DNA from: Anaspis maculata
Taxonomy: Eukaryota > Arthropoda > Insecta > Coleoptera > Scraptiidae
DNA: 64,000 nucleotides
Direction: 5' to 3'
Assembly (NCBI GenBank): GCA_949128115.1
Contig: OX421966.1
Location: 63,237,416-63,301,415, forward strand
The notes beneath the pieces were generated by a model. That model saw nothing but the letters and a program-made list of their open reading frames with translations. It did not search any database and had not been told where the DNA came from. Position 1 is the stretch's first letter. Each line of letters begins with the position of its first letter. Below, in pieces: positions 22,918 through 36,031 of this stretch. The translations under genes were made by a program, and so were the position numbers.

Positions 22918-22968
22918 ACCATGTTCCAGAATATTCCACAACATTCGAGAGTGTTCTGGAATGTTCTA
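22918..22968. repeat. TTCnnGAA satellite, block 2
   Basis: Short satellite block cut by foldback element 4; it resumes at 24758. Joining across the element restores the normal unit sequence GTTCTACAATGATCTGGAAT. Confidence 0.85.
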
Positions 22969-24757
22969 CCGGGTGGGCCATAAAAAACCGTGCTCTGAAT
23001 TTTTCTTTCTAAAATTTTTATTCCTCCACCGATTTTATCGAACTCCTCAGCATTGGATAGCCAATTGAATAGGCTATCATTATTTTCTGTATTCCAAAAT
23101 GGACGACATACCGAAATTCAAGATGGCAGAAACAATTGGAAATAGGCCCTCTTTTGTTCTCGTTGCTTTTCATTAAAAGTTACCAGAAAAACAAAACCAA
23201 TAATGTATTATGAAGGATTAGACCTTCCTTGTCAATTGAAGACCACAACCAATAAAATAGGGTTATCTGCTGAGGAGCTATTGCAAGTTGAAGCAAGGCC
23301 CACTTTCCGTTTTTTCATTTTCGCATAATTGAGCCCATGGAAACCACAGTGGTGTAAGTCACGATTTTGAGTTCTTTGATTTTCGACATATTCAGAATCT
23401 CTTTCTCTTGCTCTATTTTTGAGGCTGAGAATAAAAAACGCAGCTCGCCTTTACACGCCTCCGCTTCTCTGCCTTGCTGTACATTCAAATGGGATCTTCC
23501 AACTTCTCAGGGCCATATCTCAAAATGATGTTTTATGACTTACACCATTCTGGTTTTGAACGGCTCAATTGACCCAAATTTAGGTATCCTGCCCGCCCAT
23601 CCGCCATATGCTCATTTCTTAACCGATTCCCTCAAATTTGGTATCAATGGCTAGCCAGTTGAACAGGCTACCTTAACAATATGATAAAATAACAGACCTG
23701 TCAAAATCCAAGATGGCGGAAGCAATTGAAAATTGATATTCTTTTGTCCTCATTGCTTTCTAACAAAAATGAGCTGAAAGTCGAAACCAATAATTGTTAT
23801 GAAGGAATAGATCTTCCTTGACAATTCAAGACAACAATCAATCTAATCGGTCCATCTGATGAGAAGCTACGGCCAGTTGAAGCGAAGCCTACTTTCCGTT
23901 TTTCTATTCCTCCATCTTGAACTTTGACATGTTGGCCATTTTCTTTTATGAAAAATGGCAGCCTGTCCAAATGGCTAGCTATTGATACCAACTTTGAAAA
24001 AATAGAATGGAAAATAAGGATATGACGGCAGGACTCCTAAATTTTGGGTCATTTATGCGGGAATGAAGGAACCGGTAGGTAGGCTTCGCTTTAACTCGCC
24101 CTAGCTCTTCAGCAGATGACCAGATTTGATTGGTTGCGGTCTTGGATTGTCAAGAAAGGTCTACTCCTTCATAATGATTATTCGTTTCGACTTTCTGCTA
24201 ATTTTTAATTAAAAGCAATAAGGACAAAGAAATTCTATTTTCAATTGCTTCCGCCATCTTGGTTTTTGACATATACGTCATCCTCTTATATGAAGAAGAT
24301 AGCCTGTTCAATTGGCTAGCGATTGATACCAAATTTGAGAAAATCGCTTGAGAAATGAGCAAATGGCGGATTGGCGGACAGGATACTTAAATTTGGATAA
24401 ATTATGCGGAAATGAAAAAACCGAAAGTAGGCTTCGCTTCAACTCACAATAGCTCCTCAGCCGATGACCCGATTCTACTTTTTGTGGTCTTGAATTGACA
24501 AGAGAGGTCTATTCCTCCATAATACATTATTGGTCTTGACTTTTTAGTAACTTTCAATAAAAAGCAACGAGAACAAATGAAGGCCTATTTTCAATTGTTT
24601 TCGCCATCTTGAATTTTGATATGTCGGCCATTCTGGAATACGGAAATGATAGCCTATTAAATTGGCTAGTCAATGTTGGAAAGTTCCATAAAATCGGTGG
24701 CGAAATAAAAATTCTAGAAGGAAAAATTCCGAGCACGGTTTTTTATGGCCCACCCGG
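22969..24757. mobile_element. Foldback element 4, TA-flanked, 1.79 kb
   Basis: Near-perfect inverted termini of about 35 bp start CCGGGTGGGCCATAAAAAAC; TA at 22967-22968 and 24758-24759. Each arm is about 0.9 kb and is itself a tandem pair: the block with GACATACCGAAATTCAAGATGG recurs at about 23700, 24240 and 24600 in matching orientations. The site is confirmed because removing the element and one TA restores a normal satellite unit. No coding capacity. Confidence 0.9.
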
Positions 24758-24759
24758 TA

Positions 24760-27220
24760 CAATGATCTGGAATGTTCCTGGATTTTTACGAACGATCCAG
24801 ACTATTCCTGAATATTCCAGAATATACCGGAACATTCTGGAATGGTGCGGAATAATCTCGAATACTCTCAAATATTCTGTACTGTACCTCTATCAATAGG
24901 TGGCCCCACACCAAAAAGACTTCGAATAGTCCACAATGTTCCAGAACCTTTCACAACTTTCGAGAGTGTTCTGGAATATTCTCCAATGATCTGGAATGTT
25001 CCGGAATGTTTTTGATCGTTTCAGACTACTCCCAAACATTCCAGAACATACCGGAACATACTAGAATGTGGTGGAATGATCTCGATGATCTCGAGTTACC
25101 CTAACATTTCAGAATATATAGGAAACATTCCGGAATGGTGAATATGCCGAAACATTCTGGAATGTTTTGGAATGATCTCGAATGTTATACAATGATCTGG
25201 AATGTTCCGGATCGTTCCAGACTATTCTTGAACATTCCAGAACATACCGGAACATTTTGGAATGTTGTAGAGTGATCGCGGATACTCTTGATTTTCCCGA
25301 ACATTTCAGAACGTACTGGAACATTTTGGGATGTTATAGGATGATCTTGAAGGCTTCATAATGATCTGGAATGTTCCAGGATCTTCCAAACATTATGGAA
25401 CATACCGGAACATTCTAGAATGTCATGGAATGATCTTGAATGTTTCACAATGATCTGGAATGTTCCGGGATGTTTCTGAATGTTCCGGGATGTTTCTGAA
25501 CGTTCCAGACTATTCCCGAACATTCTAGAACATACCGGAATATTCCGGAATGTTGTGGAACGATCCAGAATATTTCACAATGAATTGGAACGTTCCGGAA
25601 TGTTTCCGAACGTTCCAGATTCTCGAACATACTTGAACATTCTTGAATGTTGTGGGATGATAACGAATGCGCCAAATGATCTAGAATGTTCCGGGATGTT
25701 TCTGAACGCTCCAGATCATTTACGTCTATTCCAGAACATTCCGGAACATTCTGCAATGTTGTGGAATGATCTCGAATGTTCCACAATGGGTTGTAATGTT
25801 ACGGAATGTTGCCGAACTTTCCAGAGTATTCCCGACAATATCGGAACATTCTGAAGAGTTGTGGAATGATCACGAATGTTTCACAGTGATCTGGGATACT
25901 TTGGGATGTTTCCGAACATTCCAGGCTATTCCCGAACATACCGGAACATTCTGTGATGTTGTAGAATGATCTCGAATGTTCCACAATGATCTGCGATTTT
26001 CTGGGATTTCCCAAACATTTCAGAACAAACCGAAACATTCTGGAATGTTGAGCAACGATCTCGAATGTTCCACATTGAATTGGAATGTTCCGCAATGTTT
26101 TCGAACGTTCCAGACTACATATTTCCGAACATAGCGGAACATTCTGGAATTTTTCTGAATGATCTCGAATGTTCCACAATGATTGCGATTTTCCGGGATT
26201 TTTCGAACATTTCAGAACGTACCAGAACATTCTGGCATGTCGAGGGACGATCTCAAATCTTTCACATTGAATTGGAATGTTTCGGGATGTTTTCGAACGT
26301 TCCGGACTATCCCCGAACACTCTAGAACATACCAGAACATTCTGAAATGTTGTGGAGCGATCTAAATAGAATGATCCACAATGGATTGGAATGTACAGGA
26401 ATGTTTCCGAACGTTCCAGACAATTCACGAACATACCGAATCATTCTGAAATGTTGTGGGATAATAGCAAATCCTCCACAATGATCTGGAATGTTCCGGG
26501 ATGTTGCTGAACGTTTCAGATCATTCCCGACCATTTCAGAACATACCGGAACATTCTGGAATGTTTTCTTATGATCTAGAATAATCCACAATGATCTGGA
26601 ATGTTCCGGAATATTTCCAAACCTTCCAGAATATTCCCGACAATGCCGTTACATTCTATAATGTTGTGGAATGATCACTAATGCTCCACAATGATCTGGA
26701 ATATTTTGGGATGTTTCCGATCGTTCCAGACTATTTTCCATCATTCCAGAACATTCCGGCACATTCTTGAGTGTTTTATTATGATCTCGAATGATCCACA
26801 ATGATCTGGAATGTAACGGGATTTTCCGAGCATCTAGGATCATACAGGAACATTCTGCAATGTTGTGGAACGATCTCGAACGTTTCACAATGGATTGGAA
26901 TGTTCTGAAATGTTTACGAACGTTCCAGGCTATTCCCGAGCATTCTGAAATTTTGTGAATTGATCACGAATGCTCCACAATAATCTGGAGTGTTCCGGGA
27001 TGTTTGTGAACGTTCCACATTATTCTGACCATTCCAGAACATACTGGAAGATTTTGGAATGTTATGGAATGATCTTGAATGTTCCACAATGATCTGGAAT
27101 GTTCCGCGATGTTTTCGAACGTTCCAGGCTATTCCCGAACATTCTGAAACATACCAGAACATTCTGGAACGTTGTGGAATTATCTAGAATACTTTTGAAT
27201 GTTCTGGACTGTTCTAGACA
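24760..27220. repeat. TTCnnGAA satellite (heat-shock-element-like), main block
   Basis: About 2.45 kb of a degenerate unit of roughly 110 bp built from GAATGTTCCGG, GAACGTTCCAGAC, TATTCCCGAACATTCCAGAA and GATCTCGAATGTTCCAC. TTC and GAA alternate every 5 bp over long stretches: 25729-25751 has five perfect steps, 24805-24842 seven of eight, 25513-25550 seven of eight. This equals the HSF-binding consensus (inverted nGAAn pentamers). An internal segment at 24890-24960 repeats the TATA-proximal leader of the other blocks. Confidence 0.92.
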
Positions 27221-27224
27221 TTCT

Positions 27225-27645
27225 AGAAGGCGAAAGTTCCAGCCCTTATATCTTTGAAAAACACGCCCTCCAGATAAATCCGAGTCCTTCTTCATGGATG
27301 TGGGATAGAGGGCTACCCGAGGGGCTACCACACCATATAACTCCTTTGATCGTACCGGGACTCGTTTCTGAATTTTGGTACGCACAGTGTACACTCCTTT
27401 TGTTATCCGAACGTTGCAGACCATTCCCGAACATTCCAGAACATACGGAACATTTTGGAATGTTGTGGAATGATCCCGGACACCCTCGAATGTTCTGGAC
27501 TGTTCTAGACATTTCTAGAAGGCGAGAAACTTCCAGCCCTTGAGGTAAAAACGGAAATTTTCTTCATCGATGGGGGATAAAGGGCTACCACACCATATAA
27601 CTCCCTTGATTGTAGCGGGACTCGTTTCTGAGTTTTAGCGGCACA
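27225..27645 (+). repeat. Direct repeat pair flanking another TTCnnGAA block
   Basis: GGGCTACCACACCATATAAC and the following GGGACTCGTTTCTGA block occur at about 27330 and 27580, each after a CTAGAAGGCGA...TTCCAGCCCTT lead. Between them, 27415-27515 is another satellite block. It looks like a two-copy higher-order unit: satellite, lead, G-rich tail. Confidence 0.75.
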
Positions 27646-27761
27646 AAGATTTGATACTTTCTCTTATTATATAATATATATTGATATTGATTATAGTTAT
27701 GGTGAACCCTGAATAGGTAGGTACGAAGAAACTCAGTTAACTTGACGACTTTTTTCAACAG

Positions 27762-28104
27762 GTACGAGTCTACCGAGCTACACTGTACGCTCCTTGACGC
27801 TGACGCCTGGTAAAATGAAGCAGACCAATGTGGGCCAGGCGCCTCAACTGCCCGACATCAAGGCCTGCTGCGCCAACAAAGGCATAGCCCACAAGACGTG
27901 CCTGAACAAGCTGTGTGACCCAGCCCTGGCCGACACCGCCGAAATAACGGACCTGATGATTTGCGCCCCGTGGGCCACCGACACCTTCAGCTGCCTGACC
28001 AACGGCCTGGACCACACGCCCTGCTGCGAAGCCAGAGGGCTGCCGGCACTCTGCCAGCAGCTGTGCACGGGAAACGTGTCCAGCATCGACTTCAACTATT
28101 TCAA
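27762..28104 (+). CDS. Exon E: end of FN3-1 and most of DB module 2
   Basis: Acceptor TTTTTCAACAG, donor AA|GTGAGT, enters phase 1 and leaves phase 2. It completes the FN3 G strand (GTSLPSYTVRSLTLTP), then after a linker starts DB2 at IKACCANKGIAHKTCLNKLC and runs through SCLTNGLDHTPCC and LCQQLC. Ten of the twelve DB cysteines are here; the last two are in the next exon 19.9 kb away. Strongly GC-rich compared with the flanking intron. Confidence 0.94.
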
Positions 28105-29636
28105 GTGAGTCGGCTAGAAAACCACCACGAACATTGCAATTTAACGCCACACACACACACATACCTACAGTTAGTTTCCTTTCGTAAAGCGTCGACAAGT
28201 TTCATAAACACACATGGCCCTTTCGAATTCTCACGTATGCCTTTCAGTCGCCCACCCGCTCCGCGTCGAGCTCATTTCCTCCCGCTGGCGCATTCAAAAT
28301 TCATCAGTCCCACTCTTCACCAGCACACGACGCGGCTCCGTTATCATTTTTCAGCATCTTTTGTTGCGAAATTATTTGATGGATGCCTCCCTGCTTATTC
28401 TAGATCGGTGAAATTGATATGACATTGCACTTTCGAGCCGTGTGGCATAAAAGCTACAAGCTAGCGAACCTTCGGCGACGACGGCTCCCGTTGTATAACC
28501 GGGGCGACGAACTTAATTAGTTTTCCGCCCGCATATTTTACGGAAACTTCATAGTTGTGTGTGCGAGTGTGCGGCGCAGTCACAAACTTCCCGTTGTTCT
28601 TCTTGTCGTCTTGAGTGGCGCACAAGTTTTTGCCCCGCGTGCTTATCCTCTTCGTTTTGCATTGTTCCCCCAACTTGGGACACCGGGCCTGAGGATGCGG
28701 GTTAATCGCACGGGACTTTGTTTGCCGATTTTACGGCCGATGTCCTGATTACCTGAAAAACTCGGTTCGGTAAACTCGAAAAGGAGAAAAAAAAAGCTGT
28801 TGACTAGGTTCTTCCACGGCTGAAAAGTTTGTTTAAATTTTTAATAATAAACAAGAGCTTTCCCCAGAGAGGTTGGGGAATGTGGCACTTTACGGTGCAA
28901 TTTCGCAAACTCGGTACAGCATTTCGCTCACCTACCTACTGCCAGAAGAAGGCGGCATGCCTATATAGTTACGTTTTTATGCGCAGTTTTCTCGGAGGGA
29001 AATTCGCAACGAGGTGCAAAGATAACGGAGACGAGATTGCCCTCAGGTGTCCGATTTTGGCGCTAATTTGCTGCTAATTTTCCAGGGAGGAGTACGACAA
29101 CTTGGACGATTACCGTAACACTTGTCTGCTTTTTCTGTTCATTTTTATCTTTATGAATGGAGGAGAAAACGGCAGCGTTTTTTTTGGTGAAAAGTCTGAA
29201 AAGAAAACTTGGAACTCGCAGATTTTCACGAGTTTACTTATTGACAAACACCTGAATGCTTTCAAAAGCAGAGGCACACACTTTTCTCAAAATCAAAAGC
29301 ACACGCATCATCTCTCAAAACTGAAGAACAGATAGTAGACACATGCTAACCTGAAAACAACCTACCCCACATCGCTGACATAGTCCTCCTAAAAACTGCT
29401 ACCAATCTATTCAACGACCTGAAACTGCTTCTCCCCAGTTTTACCGACCCTCCTGAATCCCGTCTTCACAGGAAATAGACAAATCCCTGAATCCCGTCTT
29501 CACAGGGCTCAGTCCCAAAACAAACCCCAAAAACACTCACACACACACACAAGACCCACAAACACACATGGATGGAATTGGAACAGTCATAAAGCTGCCA
29601 GGGAGCGTGGAAAAAATTCACATTGATTCTCATTTT
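28105..29636. other. Intron 5, 5' part: no gene recognised
   Basis: Contains short CA repeats (about 28148-28162 and 29535-29552) and two copies of CTGAATCCCGTCTTCACAGG (about 29452 and 29489). No exon or transposon family recognised. Confidence 0.5.
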
Positions 29637-29641
29637 GACTA

Positions 29642-32033
29642 GGATCATTTTTGTAAAAGTGGCCTGGAAAGTGGTTCTAGAGGCAAGTCATGTTAAAGTT
29701 TGGCAACATATGTTTTGAGGGTATTTGGACCTCGCTAAATACGAAAACCATTGTTGCCAAGCCGAATTTTACACCGGAAGCCCTCAATAGGGGGGTAAAG
29801 GGGGGGGGAAGACCAAAAATCACCATTTTCCACCATTTTTGATACCGGGACTGAGACCTGTCATCAATGTGGAGTAAATTACATCGTATCTTGATTAACT
29901 GGGGTCTTATACTACCATCTTGATATGATTACTGTCAAAATTTCCACAGGGGGGCGACTGGTGGGGGGAATGTTGACTGTGAAGATTATTCTTTTTTTCT
30001 CTTGATTTTGAGTGAATATAAACATGTTTGGTATCTTTTCCTATCAAGTTTCATATTCTCAGTTCAATTATGGGGTCGAAATTGTAATAGAAGCAAGTTT
30101 GAACAAGTTTTGGATGATAAAACATGTTTTTTTGTCAATATTTTTTTACCACTTTGAACTGTGTTATTTAGTGCAAATCGGCATTTTTTCTCGAAATTCT
30201 TGCGTAGTTCGTGAGTCTGGTGTATTTCACACAATACAGTCATGTAACTGATGTGCCTCCAACTTTTCAAATATGAAAAAAATATTTTTTTGTGAAAACT
30301 GTTTGGCGCTACTTTTCAACTTTATTTTTTGCTATTATTTTATTGTATGATGAAAAACTGTGGTCCTCCACCTCATAATTATGAATAAAACCTTAGCTGA
30401 GATATTCTAGAATGTACTTTTTTTCAAAAGAAGAGTTTTTCATGTCAGAACCTGATGCCCAGTGGGCAAGAGTCCTCTCAGAGGAACCTGAGATATTCTA
30501 TTGAGCTCAAGAAACGGTTACCTCTTCCAAACGGCTTTGATATGCCCTATCAAGATACAGAGAGGTTACCTAATTCCAACTTTTTTGTGATGTTATCTTG
30601 AGCTCCAAAAATGTTACCACTTTTGCACTTCTTTGAGATGTTCTATTAAGCTCCAAAGAGGTTACCTTTTGCCAACTTCTCTATGATGTTCTCTCAAGCT
30701 CCAAAGAAGGTTACCTTTTTAGAACTTATTCAAAATGTTTTATAAAATTATAAAGCTCCAAAGGTTACCCTTGAGGTTACCTTTCTCCAACTTCTCCAAG
30801 AAGTTCTATTTCGGCTCCAAAAAAAAAATTTTCTTTGGTATGTTTGATTATGCTCTAAAAAAGGTGACCTTTGTTGGATTTCCGTGAGATGATCTATCAA
30901 ACCTCCAAGAAAAGTTACCTTTTTCGAACGTCTTGGGCAGGTGTTCTCTACCATCAACCTCTGAAAACGAACAACTCCTCAAAATTTACGTTCATGAGAT
31001 GTACCTATATTCGAAAAAGCCGCATTCCTCTAATAATACCCAGAGAAGAGGTAGATAAAGATATTTTGAAATCGAATGTAATAAATGTGAATGATGAAAC
31101 CTATAATTGTATTATTTAACTTAAATTGTAAATACACGTTTAGGGTAATGTACAGTTCTCAACAGTTTCATTAGCGTATTTTTTTTTAATTCCATAAATT
31201 ATGATATTTCAATGCAAATCGGAGTTTTTTTTCGACAATTCTTGCGTAATTCGTTAGTCTGGTGTATTCTACAGAATACATTCACATACTAAGTGTGTCT
31301 TCACTTTTTAAAATATGAAGAACTTGAGTTTTGATCATACATACATCATACAGCAAAAAACAAAGTTGAAAAGTAGGGCCAAACAATTTCCACAAAAAAA
31401 TTTTTTCTTCATATTTAAAAAAGTAGAGGCAAATCATTTGGATGCCTGTATCATGGTAAATACACGAGACTAACGAACTGCGCAAGAATTTTGAGAAAAA
31501 ATGCCGATTTGCAGTAAAATAACACAGTTGGAAGACGTAAAAAAATATTGACAAAAAACATGTTTCATCATGTAAAACTTGTTCAAACTTGCTTCTATTG
31601 CAATTTGAACACCATAGTTGAATAGGGAATATGGAATTTAGTCGGAAACGATACCAAACATGTTTATGATTACTCAAAATCGAGAGAAAAGAAGAATCAT
31701 CTACACAGTCAACATTCCCCCCACCAGTCTTCCCCCTCTCGAAATTTTGACAGTAATTATGTCAATATGGTAGTATAAGACTTCAGTGAATCAAGATATG
31801 ATATAATTCACTTCATGTTAATGACAGGCCGCAGTCCCGACATCAAAAATGGTGAAAAATAGTGATTTTTGGTCTCCTCCCCTTTTACCCCCCCCCATTG
31901 CGGGCTTCCGGTGCAAAATTCAGCTTGGCAACAATGGTTTTCGTATTCAGCGGGGTCCAAATACCCTAAAAACGTATGTTGCCAAACTTTAACATGACTT
32001 GCCTCTAGCATTGCTTTTTATCCGAAAAGATCC
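29642..32033. mobile_element. Foldback element 5, TA-flanked, 2.39 kb
   Basis: Short ends GGATC / GATCC with TA at 29640-29641 and 32034-32035; arms of about 650-720 bp (to about 30300 and from about 31300) share GGCAAGTCATGTTAAAGTTT and TACCCCCC tracts. The loop holds a tandem repeat (30470-30960). Confidence 0.75.
30470..30960 (+). repeat. Tandem repeat, about eight 55-60-bp units
   Basis: The phrase AGCTCCAAAGAGGTTACCTT with CCAACTTCT and GATGTTCTAT recurs with divergence through the loop of foldback element 5. Confidence 0.75.
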
Positions 32034-32049
32034 TAGACTAATACATATA

Positions 32050-34129
32050 GTCGTCGCGGTACGGGCCTAAAATCGTCCAAGTTCTGCACTTCTAACGATT
32101 TCGATTATTTTCGGCTCAGATGATCATTGGACCTATTCAAGCGTTTTGACCCGCAGCACCACCAAATTTGCCCCTCAGGAACGGAGGGGTGGGGGTATCT
32201 TCAGAATTTGAAGCTCCAGGTCTGGTATGGTCCAATGAAGACCCACAAAGGCAAGTGAGTAGTCATTTCCGAATGATTTTCATCCGCTGATGTCGATTCT
32301 CACGTGAAAAATGAGTTGCGCAGTCATTTGACAAAGATGATTGGTGATAATAAGAGATAAAGATGAAATCAAGTGGTCATTCACTGAACTCTGTAGGAAC
32401 TTGATTTTGTGTGATAAATACATGAAACTTGGTAGGGCTGTTCATTATTACTTACTTTTCAAATATGGAGGGAGCACCACGCGTTCCGACGCATGACGTC
32501 GCGACGCAATGTCAAAAAATATAGTGGTCGTCTTTTCCAAAATAGTCGATATATTATCATAGTTTATTTGATTTCTTCCATCAAACCATATGCTTTCGAG
32601 ATTCAATAACATATTTCTGTCGACTTGGGGAAACGGTGGGCTACCAGTGGTGCGTCAGGTGTCTGCTAGAGGGAGCTGTGAGGTTTCTTTACCCCCAAAT
32701 TTCCACGGTCAACATCTTCGGATAAAACTATTTTTAAGTTTGTCCATACGAATAATTATGTCATCTGGTCAACATTCTCCATGTTTCGTCCTTCTAGGAA
32801 CTCCTCAGTATGGTTTATACAGATTTCGCAACCGCGCGAGATCATTCAGACTACCTACCTAGTAAAGTAACCGATTCTGGAATACCGTTTTGTTTGAAAT
32901 GGGTAAAAAAGGAGTAAATGCAATTTCTGTGATTCTAGTGTTAGGGTATGAATAAAGTCTCGGATATGAATGAAGTAAATACGTCTGCAAAAAGCACCAA
33001 TATCAAAAACTTGAATTCTTGAATTCGATTCCCGGCACAGTGCTTTGTGCTATAGAAACAAAGTTTCTCAGCTTGTGATATTTGGGAATCAAATTCAGCA
33101 AACTCCTATGACATAAGAGATGCCGATAAAAATAAAAACAACAAATAAACAAACAATAATGGCTCAATCATTTGATACGGTCTCATACAAAGCGATTTCT
33201 TTTTTTTCAGTACGGTGGCATCGATATTAGCAGGCCATTCATCGTTATAATAATTTATAGTTTAGTTTGTAAAAGTTCTGTAACCGAGTATGTAATGTAC
33301 CTAATATGGTACAACATTAAAGATCACTTGATCGCTAGATCTGTATAAACACACTGAGGAGTCCCTAGAAGGACGAAATACGAGAAATGTTAACCAGGTA
33401 ACATATTCGTATGCACAAACTTCAAAATAGTTAGTTTTATCCTCGGTTTTATCCGAAGATGTTGACCGCGGAAATTTGGGGGTGAAGAAACCTCACAGTT
33501 CCCCTTACAGGCACCTGGTTTACCACTGGTAGCGTAGCCCACCGTTTCCCCAAATCGACAAAAATATGTTATTGAATCTTGAAAGCATATGGCTTGATGG
33601 AAGAAATTAAAGAAATTATAATATTCCTATCGACTGTTCTGGAAATGGCGACCACTGTTTTTTGATATTCCGTCGCGAGTTCCGTCGCGACGTCATCCGT
33701 CGGAACGCGTGGTACTCCCTCCATATTTGGGAAGTAAGTAATAATGAACAGCCCTACCAAGTTTCATGTATTTATCACAAAAAATCAAGTTCCTACAGAG
33801 TTCAGTAAATGACCACTTGATTTCATTTTTATCTCTTATTATTACCAATTATCTTTGTCAAATGACTGCGCAACTCATTTTTTACGTGAGAATCGACATC
33901 AGCGGATGAAAATCATTCGGAAATGACTACTCACTTGCCTTTGTGGGTCTTCATTGGACCATACCAGACCTGGAGCTTCAAATTCTGAAGATACCCCCAC
34001 CCCTCCGTTCCTGAAGGGCAAATTTGGTGGTGCTGCGGGTCAAAACGCTTGAATAGGTCCAATGATCATCTGTGCCAAAAATAATCTAAATCGTTAGAAG
34101 TGCAGAATAATTTGGTGTACCGCTACGAC
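32050..34129. mobile_element. Foldback element 6, TA-flanked, 2.08 kb
   Basis: Ends GTCGTCGCGGTAC / GTACCGCTACGAC with TA at 32048-32049 and 34130-34131. Arms of about 800 bp (to about 32870 and from about 33340) are strongly alike, e.g. CCATATTTGGGAAGTAAGTA against its partner near 32450. Its left TA is only 13 bp from the right TA of element 5. The loop has a SINE-like fragment. Confidence 0.82.
33012..33160 (+). mobile_element. Truncated SINE-like fragment
   Basis: A B-box-like TTCGATTCCCGGC is followed by 90 bp and a tail GATGCCGATAAAAATAAAAA with further AAC/AAT repeats. The A box half is absent. It lies in the loop of foldback element 6. Confidence 0.4.
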
Positions 34130-34374
34130 TAATAGGAACGTGCTTTCCAGGTTTTTGCTCTCTGTCACAAAATAAAAACCACTGGAAGTTTTCGGAAACT
34201 TTTTGCACTGTCCACTGAAACTTTTTGAGGCCTTTCCAATGACATATCAGCATATCACTCAATATTGTGCATTGTAAAAAAAATTGGCCAAAGTTTTTAG
34301 GTGCCCCGTACTCAGAGTTTTGACAAGGGGTTGACCGCAGCGAGAATTTGTACAAAAGAGTTCCTCTCTTGGAA

Positions 34375-34585
34375 AGAAATCCCCCGACTTTCTCTGAATT
34401 CCTCTTGACTTCCTATGACTTCCTCCGACTTCCTTCTGACTTCCTCTTGATTTCCTCCGACTTCCCTGGAATTCCTCTGACTCCCGCCTGACTTCCTCGG
34501 ACTTCCTCCTGACTTCCTCGGACCTCCTGCTGACTTCCTCGGACTTCCTCCGACTTCCCCCTGACTTCCTCGTGATTTCCTCAAA
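34375..34585 (+). repeat. CTTCCTC-type minisatellite
   Basis: About 200 bp of (GACTTCCTCNN)n units of 10-13 bp, e.g. GACTTCCTCGGACTTCCTCC. The minus strand frame gives a meaningless SPRKSGG repeat. Confidence 0.85.
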
Positions 34586-34792
34586 CCTTTAAAGCTTATT
34601 ACTTATCTTCTCTTATTTTTGGTCAAGAGGTTTGGGTGCTGCACTGCGCCTGGCTAGTGATTAGAGGGGTTTAGAAGTGTAGGATGATTATTCAATATGA
34701 CAATTTATTCAGCGCCAGCTGCCAGATGAAGTATAATACAGGGTGGTCTTGTTTTTGATACATCAATTTGGAGAATCAAAAATAAATGGGAC

Positions 34793-35690
34793 CTTCCCGG
34801 AAAAAAAATTCAGAAGTGCATAATAACGAAGATACAGCCCTTCAAAGTTGGAAATAAAAAATCGTTTTTTAGCTGAACTTTTGAACCGTTCAACCGATTT
34901 TGTTCAAATTTGAGCCAAAGTTTACTTAAGCGAGTCGCTATCGAACAATTATAATAGAGCGTTTGATCAAAAATACCCAGGGGCGTAGATAATAGGGGGC
35001 ACCCTCTTGTTGCCCCCTAATTTTTCACCCCCTTTAAAATTTTCAAAAATTGTCCATATTTTTGAGTCTATGTTCAATTTGGAAGAAAAAGTACTCTTGC
35101 AAAATTTTCATTAGAGGCTTCGTTTTGAGATATCTGGGTTTGAAACTTTGAAAAACATCTCGAAATCCTCACTTTCGAAAGCCTATAAATTTTGTTCCTT
35201 GGAAACTTCTTGTTTGTCAGCAAACATGATGGCTCATCCACTTAAAACACAGAGAACTTGTTTCAGTTGAGAAATCATGAGTTTTCTTGGATTTTAATTT
35301 TCAGGCACTTGAAAGTGACGTTTCCGAGATGTTTTCCGAAAATATCTCAGAAACGAAGCCTCTAATAAAAATTTCGCTAAGGTAACTTTTTCTTCAAAAT
35401 TGAACATAGCACTCGAAAATATGAACAAATTTGGAAAATATCCAAGGATGTAAGAAATCAGAGGGCAAAAAAAAAAGTGCCCTCCATTATCTACGCCCCT
35501 GGATAATTTTGATTAAACGCGTTACTAATGTTCGATAGACACTCGCCTAAATAAACTTTGGCTCAAATTTGAACAACAACGGTTGAACGGTTCAAAAGTT
35601 ATGCCAAAAAAACAATTTTTCATTTTCAACTTTGAAGGACTATATCCTCGTTATTATGCACTTCGAAATTTTTGATTTTCAGGAATTTCC
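34793..35690. mobile_element. Palindromic element, about 0.9 kb, ends uncertain
   Basis: Arms of about 375 bp (34793-35170 and 35318-35690) share GAAGTGCATAATAACGA, GAACCGTTCAACCG and CAGGGGCGTAGATAAT blocks in opposite orientation. A TACAGGGTGG at 34737 may be the true left end. No clear target duplication. Confidence 0.7.
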
Positions 35691-36031
35691 CTGCCATCTC
35701 TCAGTGGATTGTGTAATTATGTGAATTTTTGGTTTTCTGTCTTCCCACAAGTTTTTTGTAAAGATGTTCATCTCAACTGACCGGCTTCGAGGGCCTCTGG
35801 TCCCTTCTCATCAGAGTATCCACATAAGAGATAAAATCTAACAATGCAAATGGAATAAAAATATAACAGTAACTACATACCATAAAGTGCAATGAAAGTA
35901 CTTATGAGTAGTTTTGTAGACATCAATCATCAATCATCTAATCAAATTTGATAGGAAAAAACCAGGATCCAACGGTTTTTACCGCAGCTCGCTAGCGTCA
36001 ACGGATCTTGAGCAAAATGGGCTGTTTTGAG

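Noticed and set aside
25799..26434. Long open frames in the TTCnnGAA satellite (up to 211 residues)
   Set aside because: Repetitive peptides (NVPECSG, RSFHNI) follow directly from the satellite units on both strands; the unit simply lacks stops in some frames.
34312..34584. SPRKSGG-repeat protein on the minus strand
   Set aside because: Translation of a simple CTTCCTC minisatellite.
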